Below are positions 24,910 to 32,487 of a DNA stretch of 64,000 nt, one piece after another. Under the pieces are notes generated by a model. The model ran no database searches and was not told where the DNA came from. It worked only from the letters and a program-made list of their open reading frames with translations. Positions within the stretch are counted from its first letter, which is position 1. Every line of letters starts with the position of its first letter. The position numbers and the translations under genes were made by a program. The DNA is from Caldanaerovirga acetigignens (lineage in GTDB: Bacteria; Bacillota; Thermosediminibacteria; Thermosediminibacterales; Thermosediminibacteraceae), in contig NZ_FRCR01000004.1 in the NCBI RefSeq assembly GCF_900142995.1, positions 1 through 64,000 on the forward strand. Direction: 5' to 3'.

Positions 24910-26528
24910 TACAAAGCCTCCTCCCTCGAATGGGATTTGTATTCTCCGGCCATCATCAGTCCGAAGTCGGTGTCTGAATCCTGAGGACTTAAGATGCCTT
25001 CGATTTTTCCGTCGTAGACGATTGCAATTCTATCGCAAATCGAGCGCAGTTCTCCCAATTCGCTGGAGGTCATAACTATGGTCATGCCCTCTTCGACATT
25101 GAGTTTCACCAGCAAATCCAAAACCAGTTTCTTTGCCCCTATATCGATACCTCTCGTGGGTTCAGAAACGAACAATATGTCCGGCTCAAGGACAAGAGCC
25201 TTTGCTATGCAGACCTTTTGCTGGTTGCCGCCGCTCAGCTGCCTGGTCTTTTGGGTGGGACCGGTGCATCTTATATCCAGCTCCTTTATGTACTTTAAGG
25301 CATTCTCCCGCACCTTTCTTTCATCAAGAAGTTTTATCCAATTTAAGCCCAAAAGGGGCTTTAAAAACATCCCTTTTACCTGCATCGCCCCTATGGCTAT
25401 ATTTAATTCAATGGATTCGTCAAGCATTAAACCTACGCCGCGTCTATCCTCCGACACGAAGGCCAAACCGTTTTCCATCGCTTTTCTGGGATTGTTCAAT
25501 TCAATCTTTTTGCCGTTTTTATATACCTCCCCCTTTGCCCTGTAAAGCCCCATTATTCCGTTGGCGATGCCTATCTTTCCCTGGCCCGCAAGCCCTCCTA
25601 TTCCTAAAATTTCTCCCCTGTAAACATCCAAATTTACGCCTTTCACCTGTTCGCCCGGCATATCGACGTAAAGATTTCTTATCGACAAAATAACCTCGGT
25701 ATTTTTTTCTACCCTGCCCTTACTTTTTTCAACTCTCTCTATTTTCCTTCCCACCATCATCTGCGCCATTTTTTCAATCGATGCTTCTTCTTTTCTCATA
25801 GTGCCTACCTTTTCGCCGTCTCTTAAAACCGTTATATTATCAGCTACGGCCAATACTTCATTTAATCTATGGGTTATGAATAATATTCCTATCCCTTTTC
25901 TAGCCAGCATCTTCATGGCATCGAGCAATTTCTCGGCTTCGCTTTCGGCCAACACAGCGGTAGGCTCATCGAAAATAAGCAGTTTTACATTCTTCTTGTC
26001 TATTTCCCTGGCTATTTCCACAAACTGCATGTATCCTACAGGCAGCCCTGCAACGGGAAGCCACTCATCCACATTCATCCCAAGCTCATTCAATGCTTTT
26101 TTTGCATCTTTTCTCATGGCGGCCACATCTAAAGTCTTAAGCTTAGGTCCGAAAATTTTACTAGCTATATTGTCCTTCAGTATCTCCCGGTTTAACTTTA
26201 TGTTTTCCGTTATCGTGAACCCCGGCAGGAGCATGAACTCTTGGTGGACCATTCCTATGCCTAGCTCCATAGCTTCTCTAGGCGATTTTATTTCAACGGG
26301 TCTTCCTTCAAACAGTATTTCGCCGGCAAATCCGCCCGTGCTGAAGATTACCGGCATTCCGAAAATGATGTTCATGAGAGTTGATTTCCCCGCACCGTTT
26401 TCTCCCACCAGTGCGTGGATTTCTCCCGGCTTTACGGCGAGGCTAACTCCCTTTAAAACTTTGTTTCCGTAGTATTCCTTTTCTATTTCTCTCAGCTCTA
26501 TAATGTAGGTATTTTTGTTTTCTCCCAT
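24909..26528 (-). CDS. ABC transporter ATP-binding protein with two ABC domains
   Basis: A 539-residue fused double ATPase of the sugar/nucleoside type. Domain 1 has Walker A GENGAGKST near 41-49 and Walker B LLIFDEPTA, but where LSGGQ is expected it reads LPVGYMQFVEIA. Domain 2 has a degenerate Walker A (GLAGQGKIGIANG), a proper signature LSGGNQQKV, and Walker B with Ser for the usual Asp (FVSEPTRGID). Thus each composite site combines one intact and one altered half, as is common in RbsA-like proteins; the LPVGY replacement is unusual. It energises the importer encoded with it. Confidence 0.9.
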   Translation of the reverse strand: MGENKNTYIIELREIEKEYYGNKVLKGVSLAVKPGEIHALVGENGAGKSTLMNIIFGMPVIFSTGGFAGEILFEGRPVEIKSPREAMELGIGMVHQEFMLLPGFTITENIKLNREILKDNIASKIFGPKLKTLDVAAMRKDAKKALNELGMNVDEWLPVAGLPVGYMQFVEIAREIDKKNVKLLIFDEPTAVLAESEAEKLLDAMKMLARKGIGILFITHRLNEVLAVADNITVLRDGEKVGTMRKEEASIEKMAQMMVGRKIERVEKSKGRVEKNTEVILSIRNLYVDMPGEQVKGVNLDVYRGEILGIGGLAGQGKIGIANGIMGLYRAKGEVYKNGKKIELNNPRKAMENGLAFVSEDRRGVGLMLDESIELNIAIGAMQVKGMFLKPLLGLNWIKLLDERKVRENALKYIKELDIRCTGPTQKTRQLSGGNQQKVCIAKALVLEPDILFVSEPTRGIDIGAKKLVLDLLVKLNVEEGMTIVMTSSELGELRSICDRIAIVYDGKIEGILSPQDSDTDFGLMMAGEYKSHSREEAL

Positions 26529-26572
26529 ATCAAACTTTCACCTCTAGAAGAAAATAAAAAATATCACTTATG

Positions 26573-26604
26573 AGGGGATTGCCCTTAAAAAGCGGCAATC
26601 CCCT
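26573..26604 (-). terminator. Intercistronic hairpin between the binding protein and ATPase genes
   Basis: Perfect 11-bp arms (AGGGGATTGCC at 26573-26583, GGCAATCCCCT at 26594-26604). On the minus strand it follows the lipoprotein gene, with an AT-rich tract and TTTTTTATT about 13 bases later. Such elements usually let the binding protein be made in excess over the membrane parts. Confidence 0.55.
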
Positions 26605-26621
26605 AAGCTTCCAAAATTAAA

Positions 26622-27791
26622 TTAGAAGGTTATGTAGTCGCTCAGAACCATATAGAAATTGTCGTGCTTTATTTCCTTCCCATCCGCACCCACTTCGACG
26701 TAATTGCTTATTTCAATCTTCGTATCACCGGCAACTTCCTGCAAACACTTTTTAAAGGCTTCAGGGTCGTTTTTAGATGCTAATTTCCCTTCCGCGTAAA
26801 GTTTCGCGTATTCCACCGCAGCCGCAGTAAAGAGCATTCCTGCTGGAATCGGCCAGGTAGAGAACCTGCCCGTTCCTCCTTTTTCCGCAATTTTAGCCTT
26901 TATCTGCTCTATCACGTAATTCACGTCTCCGGCCTTGTCAGGAGGAATGTTTATGCCAAGGGCCCCAGGATAGCCGTGGAAGGGGCTAGGACAGCACTGC
27001 TGCACCACCATGGCACCTTGTTCTAATGCTGTTTTTATTAGAGGCTCCTGCATACCGCAGTTGGTGCTGAAAAATACGGTATCCTTTCCGTATTCGGCAA
27101 CCTTTCTGGGAATGTCCTCGATGATGAACTGCTGCGCACCAGGCAATCCCGCATCACCTGTGGGGTCAGGCGCAGTAGCGTCGACGAATTTTATCCCCGC
27201 CTTTTCGCATTCCTGCTTCAATATGTCTCTTCTTCTGGCAAGAAGCGGGTAAGACATATGCCTCGGGAATGAATAATGCACAAAGGTCTTAGCTCCAAAT
27301 TTTTTGGCCTGTTCCACCATTTTGTAGCCCATGGAAAGTTCATCAGCCTGAACAACTATATCGGCCTTGTCTCCGATGACATCCTGTTCGGCAGGGGTTA
27401 TGGCAATCAAAAGAACGTCTGGACGCTGTTGCTTTATTTTTTCGAAAGCCGCCGCCGCACCGGGAACCGCCTGGTTCATAATCAGAGCCTTAACATTCTT
27501 GTCGGAAACCAAGGCAACAGCATTGGCTATAAGGGTCTCCTGCTCTTTCATAAAGTTGTCAGGCATCGTCTGGGTCACTATAATGTCCGGGTACTTTTTC
27601 TGGGCCTGCTCAGCGGATCTGAATTCTTCTTCGTTTTGAGAAACAGTATTGGTGTAGATGGCAATCTTATAGCCCGAACCTTGAGAGGCATTTCCACCCG
27701 AAGAGGAATTCTGCGTTCCGGTGTTCCCGCACCCTGCTACGCTCAAGCAGAACACTAAGATTAAAAATACAGAAATAAGTTTTTTAACCAC
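26622..27791 (-). CDS. DUF3798 substrate-binding lipoprotein of an ABC importer
   Basis: A 389-residue exported lipoprotein: hydrophobic signal peptide with lipobox LSVAGC (Cys at about 21), then a Ser/Gly-rich linker and a two-lobed periplasmic-binding fold beginning YKIAIYTNTVSQNEEEF. I assign it to DUF3798 from overall pattern (TMPDNFMKEQETLIANA, PRHMSYPLLARRR, STNCGMQEPL). The ligand is not known; the ATPase and permeases it travels with are of the nucleoside/sugar type. The start is a GTG with GGGGGG upstream. Confidence 0.85.
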   Translation of the reverse strand: MVKKLISVFLILVFCLSVAGCGNTGTQNSSSGGNASQGSGYKIAIYTNTVSQNEEEFRSAEQAQKKYPDIIVTQTMPDNFMKEQETLIANAVALVSDKNVKALIMNQAVPGAAAAFEKIKQQRPDVLLIAITPAEQDVIGDKADIVVQADELSMGYKMVEQAKKFGAKTFVHYSFPRHMSYPLLARRRDILKQECEKAGIKFVDATAPDPTGDAGLPGAQQFIIEDIPRKVAEYGKDTVFFSTNCGMQEPLIKTALEQGAMVVQQCCPSPFHGYPGALGINIPPDKAGDVNYVIEQIKAKIAEKGGTGRFSTWPIPAGMLFTAAAVEYAKLYAEGKLASKNDPEAFKKCLQEVAGDTKIEISNYVEVGADGKEIKHDNFYMVLSDYITF

Positions 27792-27983
27792 TGAAGACCC
27801 CCCTTTTGATAATTTTAATGTTATGGTTTTTAATGATTTATATTTTTTCTTTATCCACCCCTTCCTTAAAATATTTTATATTTTTGATGTAAATAATATT
27901 ATAAATTATGATTTGATAATCAATGGTATTTCTTATTCGACATTCAAAACAAAAAATCCTTCAACAACATAAAAAGTTAGTTG

Positions 27984-27989
27984 TATAAT
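27984..27989 (+). promoter_or_regulatory. Probable -10 box of the sirtuin gene
   Basis: TATAAT 21 bases before the sirtuin start; the -35 (TTCAAC, 18 bases upstream) is weak. The rest of the 218-base divergent gap to the DUF3798 gene is AT-rich, with imperfect dyads around 27890-27930 but no clear operator. Confidence 0.45.
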
Positions 27990-28009
27990 TATCCTTGAGG
28001 TGATCATAT

Positions 28010-28762
28010 ATGTCGACATCAGAAAAGGACATCATAAAAGAATCGGCGGAAATAATAAAAAAATCCCGCTATACGCTAGTTCTTACAGGGGCGGGAATAA
28101 GCACTGAAAGCGGGATTCCCGATTATCGAAGCAAAGGCACAGGTCTTTGGGAAAAATACGACCCTATCCAGAAAGCAAGTTTATCCGCCCTTATGCATAA
28201 TCCTAAAGAATTTTACGATTTTAACCTGCCGCGGTGGAGCAGCTATATTGACGCCAAACCCAACATAGCGCACAAAGTACTAGCTTTGATGGAAGAGCAA
28301 GGACTGATATATGGAGTGATTACCCAGAATATAGATGGGCTACACATAAAGGCGGGTTCCAAAAAAGTATGGGAAGTCCACGGACACCTTCGCACATGCC
28401 ACTGCATGGAATGCGGTAGGTCCTATCCTTTCACAGAATTAAAAGAGCAATACGAAAAAGGCGTAAATCCTCCTCGGTGCAGGAAATGCAGCGGAATGCT
28501 TCGCCCCGACGTGGTGCTCTTCGAAGACCCAATGGGCAAGGATTATTATCGAGCTTTAGAGGCTTTAAGGGGATGCGAACTTTTGATAGTGGTGGGAAGC
28601 AGCCTTCAGGTTTATCCTGTTGCCGATATGCCCGGATACGCGGAAAAGCTAATAATAATAAACAGGGAACCCACTCCATGGGACAAAAAAGCCACTTTAG
28701 TTTTTCACTCATCTGCGGGCGAGTATTTCACAAAATTAGCTAGGGAATTAAATTTAGAATAA
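28010..28762 (+). CDS. Sir2-family NAD-dependent protein deacylase
   Basis: Removes acetyl or other acyl groups from lysines, consuming NAD+. The 250-residue protein has the NAD motif GAGISTESGIPDYR near 27-40, TQNIDGLH near 104, the catalytic His in EVHGHLRTC near 125, two zinc-binding pairs (CHCMEC and CRKC), and GSSLQVYPVA near 204. The Tyr/Arg pair typical of desuccinylases is not evident, so deacetylation is the default guess. It is alone on the plus strand and its end overlaps the convergent lysR gene by 23 bases. Confidence 0.93.
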   Translation: MSTSEKDIIKESAEIIKKSRYTLVLTGAGISTESGIPDYRSKGTGLWEKYDPIQKASLSALMHNPKEFYDFNLPRWSSYIDAKPNIAHKVLALMEEQGLIYGVITQNIDGLHIKAGSKKVWEVHGHLRTCHCMECGRSYPFTELKEQYEKGVNPPRCRKCSGMLRPDVVLFEDPMGKDYYRALEALRGCELLIVVGSSLQVYPVADMPGYAEKLIIINREPTPWDKKATLVFHSSAGEYFTKLARELNLE

Positions 28763-29642
28763 ATTCTTTAAAAGTAGCGGCATTCGGCGAGAGGGTTCTA
28801 CTTTTTTTGTACACCAGGTAAAAGTTCCTGCGAAGGTCCAGGTCCCCGATGCGGTAAACATTTATAAAGCCCATCTTTTCGTAATCCAACACGGCCTTTT
28901 GAGATATAACGGAAATCCCCATACCTTCTTTTACAGCATGTTTTACCGCTTCGGAACTGCCGAACTCCGCAACGACATTTAAATCTTCGAGTTTTATACC
29001 CTTGTCGCTCAATGCCTTTTCAAAAACCTTTCTCGTGCCGGAAGTTTTTTCGCGCAATACAAATCTTTCTTCAATAATATCGCCAATTGATACCGACTTC
29101 CCTTTTTCAAACCTCTTTTTTTTCCAGCAAACGGGCGTTATCAGCACCAGTTCATCGGTCATAAAAGATTCGAATACCAGCTCGTCGGTCGTCAAAGCGG
29201 TGCCTACAATACCCATCTCAACTTCCCCGTCGGAAACCATTCTTATAACCTCTCCCGAATCGGCCTGGTGTGCCTTTAACTTAACCCCGGGATACAGTTC
29301 GTTAAATTTTTTTATCAAAAATGGCAGTATGTAGACCGCCGGAATGGAGCTTGCGCAAATCTTGAGTTCCCCCTCCACGGTCCCCAAAAAATGCTTAATT
29401 TCTTCAAGAATCCTTACTTTCTCTTCCAAGATGAGTTTTGCTTTTTCGTACAAAATCCTGCCTGCCGGAGTTAATTCTACTTCCTTTCCCCGCCTGTCGA
29501 AAAGTTTTGCGTTTAGTTCTTTTTCCAGAGAAATTATATGGGAGCTTACCGTGGGTTGAGTCAAAAAAAGCGAAGCCGCAGCTTTTGAAAAGCTTTTATT
29601 TTCCGCTACTTTTACGAAAGCTTCTAACTGATGGAATTCCAC
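28740..29642 (-). CDS. LysR-type regulator, selenium-metabolism-like
   Basis: A 300-residue transcription factor with an N-terminal winged HTH (FHQLEAFVKVAENKSFSKAA, then FLTQPTVSSHI) and a C-terminal ligand-binding domain. The start MEFHQLEAF and the body resemble LysR proteins annotated in clostridia as selenium-metabolism-associated, and also CysL; this is memory-based. The start is a GTG at 29642 with GGGGG upstream; the longer frame from 29660 runs through that site. It is last in the DUF6391-sfsA-lysR group. Its targets are not evident. Confidence 0.85.
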   Translation of the reverse strand: MEFHQLEAFVKVAENKSFSKAAASLFLTQPTVSSHIISLEKELNAKLFDRRGKEVELTPAGRILYEKAKLILEEKVRILEEIKHFLGTVEGELKICASSIPAVYILPFLIKKFNELYPGVKLKAHQADSGEVIRMVSDGEVEMGIVGTALTTDELVFESFMTDELVLITPVCWKKKRFEKGKSVSIGDIIEERFVLREKTSGTRKVFEKALSDKGIKLEDLNVVAEFGSSEAVKHAVKEGMGISVISQKAVLDYEKMGFINVYRIGDLDLRRNFYLVYKKSRTLSPNAATFKEFILNLIP

Positions 29643-29667
29643 CGTGAAAACCCCCGTCATTCTTTGT

Positions 29668-30357
29668 TCACAACTCTACAGGCAACGGCCGAAGCAGTAC
29701 CACTTCATCTTGAGTTACCCGGCAGCTGTATGCAAAAAGTTCAACCCCGGCATTTGCGGCGACCCTTAGAGCCTTCCCGAAATTTTCGTCCATCGAATCA
29801 TTGGGTGAAAAAATTTCGGCGTCGTCTCTCTGTACCACGAAAAATATGCCGGCGCCGAATCCCTCTTTCTTTGCTTTTGCAAGCTCAATCAAATGCTTTG
29901 CGCCTCTTCTCGTCGGCGCATCGGGAAAGAGGGCCTTGCCTTCTTCAACCAGGGTTACACCCTTGACTTCCATATAATAGAAAATTTCGCCATCGTTTCC
30001 AAGCGCGACGTCAAAACGGCTGTTGCCGTAAAATACTTCTGTCTTTACGCAGTCGTAATCGAGCTTCAACAACTTCTTTTTTGAAAGTTCGCTCGCTAGA
30101 AGCCGGGATGGCAAGGTTGAATCTATGGATATGAGGGTATTTCCCTTGTACACCATTATCAAATCATAAGGGTATTTTCTATGCGGATTTAGAGCTTTTT
30201 GCAGGATCACTCGGGCACCCGGTGTCAAAAGCTCTTTAAGCCTTCCGCTGTTTGGAACATGGACATTCTCTGACTTTTCGTTTATTTTCACGGAAGCGAC
30301 AAACCTATTCAACCTTTTTTCAAAAACCCCGTTGACTTTTTCTCCATCGATTTTCAT
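29668..30357 (-). CDS. sfsA: SfsA, sugar fermentation stimulation family nuclease
   Basis: A 229-residue protein of the SfsA family, now regarded as a DNA/RNA nuclease of the PD-(D/E)XK type with an OB-like N-terminus. Key stretches: VHVPNSGRLKELL near 33-45, NSRFDVALG near 112 with the Asp, EVKGVTLVEEG near 131 with the Glu-x-Lys, and LFPDAPTRRGAKHL. It lies 11 bases after the DUF6391 gene. Its physiological role is unclear in all organisms. Confidence 0.93.
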   Translation of the reverse strand: MKIDGEKVNGVFEKRLNRFVASVKINEKSENVHVPNSGRLKELLTPGARVILQKALNPHRKYPYDLIMVYKGNTLISIDSTLPSRLLASELSKKKLLKLDYDCVKTEVFYGNSRFDVALGNDGEIFYYMEVKGVTLVEEGKALFPDAPTRRGAKHLIELAKAKKEGFGAGIFFVVQRDDAEIFSPNDSMDENFGKALRVAANAGVELFAYSCRVTQDEVVLLRPLPVEL

Positions 30358-30368
30358 AATCCTTTCTC

Positions 30369-31070
30369 CTAAAGCAGCAATCTAAATTGTCCGGATTCAA
30401 ATTCAGTTCTTACATAATAAGTTCTGTTGGGGTTAAAAAAATTTTCGAACGGAAAACCAAAAATAAAGCCTCTCCCGTAAATATCTACGATCATTAAATC
30501 TCTTACGTCCGGATAGGTCGTGAAAAACTTTTGGAGCACCTTGCCAAATGGAATCGCCAGCATGTTCGCAACCAAAAACGCCAATAAAATATTGATGATG
30601 GAAAGATGGTCGTAAAAAACCAGAACTAATATGAATACTGCCGAAAAGAGGAAATTCGCCCCCGCCATAGAAGTCCCGCACCGCGGGTGGATAGCGAGCT
30701 GACTTTCGCCGTTTTTCATGCGAAATAGCGCTTCTCTTGCCGCATCCAAAACTTCATAAGGCGGCGGAAGGTCGGGCCCCGATATCGAAAATCCATCGGA
30801 GTAAGCAAGGCCGCCTATGCGAAGCGTCCTGCCATACCTTTCTTCCAGCACATTAATGGTGGCGTGTTCAAGGCTGTGATTCTTCCTTACCCGCTTGTCC
30901 GTGGCGATTTTTAAAAGCTGCCACGGAATGGTTACGATGTTAAGCAAAGACTGGAAAACGAATACATACGGAAGCAGGAATATAAAGCCTATGAGGAAAA
31001 AAGCTAGAATTGGTAAAAAGAGATACGGGAAAAACAAAAGGAGTAAAAATAAAAAAATCAAAAACGGCAT
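30369..31070 (-). CDS. DUF6391 membrane protein
   Basis: A 233-residue protein with a very hydrophobic N-terminus (residues 1-50, two helices) and another hydrophobic stretch near 137-175. Between them is a soluble part with KNHSLEHATINVL near 63-75 and HPRCGTSMAGANF near 128-140, i.e. two conserved-looking His and a Cys that might bind a metal. It fits DUF6391 from memory; function unknown. First gene of the group with sfsA and lysR, behind the promoter at 31087-31116. Confidence 0.75.
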   Translation of the reverse strand: MPFLIFLFLLLLFFPYLFLPILAFFLIGFIFLLPYVFVFQSLLNIVTIPWQLLKIATDKRVRKNHSLEHATINVLEERYGRTLRIGGLAYSDGFSISGPDLPPPYEVLDAAREALFRMKNGESQLAIHPRCGTSMAGANFLFSAVFILVLVFYDHLSIINILLAFLVANMLAIPFGKVLQKFFTTYPDVRDLMIVDIYGRGFIFGFPFENFFNPNRTYYVRTEFESGQFRLLL

Positions 31071-31086
31071 AACATCACCCAGTTAT

Positions 31087-31116
31087 AGTATACCGTTTTT
31101 GACCTGCTTTTGGCAA
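31087..31116 (-). promoter_or_regulatory. Probable promoter of DUF6391-sfsA-lysR
   Basis: Minus-strand TTGCCA (31111-31116), 18-base spacer, TATACT (31087-31092), ending 16 bases before the start codon. Confidence 0.5.
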
Positions 31117-31127
31117 GAATTAAAGAA

Positions 31128-32482
31128 TTATTTCAGCCTGAGGCTTTTTTCGAGTAGTTCTTTTGCATCGGCAGGATATTCTTTTGACAGCACGCCCACA
31201 GAAGCCATTATATAGTCCCAATCTATCAAAACTTTCGCATCTTCACCGGGCAGTAGCTTTTTTGTCCCAGCTTTAGCCTTTATTTTTTCTAATATATTTT
31301 TCCCTCCAGGAAGCCGGGTAAAAGCTCCGCCCGTTCCGATTATCCACTTTACCTGGGTCAGGTCCTTCCCCTGAGCCACGGTGTATCTTCCCGTCGGTCC
31401 ATATAGATGCTTTATCTCTCCAGCATGGCGATTGACCGCCGTTACGGTAGCTATCTCCGCCAGGAATTCCGCGAGTTTTATCTCCTCAGGATTTTCGGGC
31501 ACCGGCGGCTGATTTTTCAGGGCCTCTTTTAAATTTTCACCGTAAATCCTCTTTGCTTCTTCGAAACCCACTATTTCTATCACGTTGTACCTGTTTACAT
31601 AAACTCCCAAATCCCCTTCAACCGTCCTTTTGGCAACGGGTTCCGGGGATAGTAACATCCTATTTATCTCCTCCGAACCTTCGGTTACCGAATGCACATC
31701 CGTCGTGGCCCCGCCCACATCTATTACCATCAAATCCCCTATGTCTTCTTTTAAAAGTACCGCAGCCATCATCACGGCCCCTGGAGTCGGCACTATTGGC
31801 CCGTCCACCATGGCGCGGATTTTTTCCATGCCCGGCGCAACCACTATGTGCTCTTCGAAAACCTGCTGAATTACCTTTCGCGCAGGTTCCACGTTGAGTT
31901 CGTCAATTCTTGGGTAGACATTTTCCACGAAAAAAACTTTGTTTTTTCCCTCAAAGATGGAAGCCACTTCATCCCTTGCCGCCACGTTCCCTGCGTAAAT
32001 TACTGGGGTATTCAGGTTCAACCCTGCAATTTTTTTTGCGTTTTCAAGGACGGTTTTCTTTTCTCCGTAATCCACTCCTCCTGCCAGGAGAATTATATTC
32101 GGCCTTATCTTTTTAATCCTCTCAAGCTCAGCATCGCCCAAAACACCTGCCGTCGTCATGTACAGGACCGCTCCGGCGCCCAAAGCCGCTTCCCTGGCCG
32201 CCTTTGCCGTCATGTCGTAAACTAGTCCGTGAACGGTCATCTTAAGCCCGCCGGCCGCGCTGCTTGAGGCCATCATCCTCTGCCATTTTAAAGGACCGCC
32301 CAGCTTTTTCTCCAAATCTTTTATGGCCTTTTCAAGACCAACGGTAACATCTCCCTGCAGCACAGTAGTAGGTGCAACCCCCTGCCCCATAAATCGAGGA
32401 CAGGGGGTGCCGATACCGCAAAAGCATTGACCAAAGTAGTGGTGCTCCCTATTTCCGCTACGAGCACATCCGCCTCGATCAC
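31128..32482 (-). pseudogene. MutL/GlmL-like aminomutase reactivase, frameshifted near 32420
   Basis: An ASKHA-type ATPase of the MutL/GlmL family, which reactivates B12-dependent aminomutases. The minus strand from the GTG at 32482 encodes the usual start EADVLVAEIGSTTTLVNAF, then the frame changes: in another frame the sequence continues GIGTPCPRFMGQGVAPTTV and the rest of the family, including VIDVGGATTDVHSV and WIIGTGGAF. Adding one base to the TTTT run (32420-32423) would restore a continuous protein of about 451 residues. So this is a one-base deletion, a sequencing slip, or programmed frameshifting. The GTG lies 6 bases after oraE and has GGGGG upstream. If only the downstream ATG is used, the phosphate-binding loop is lost. 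Confidence 0.85.
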
Positions 32483-32487
32483 CTAAC

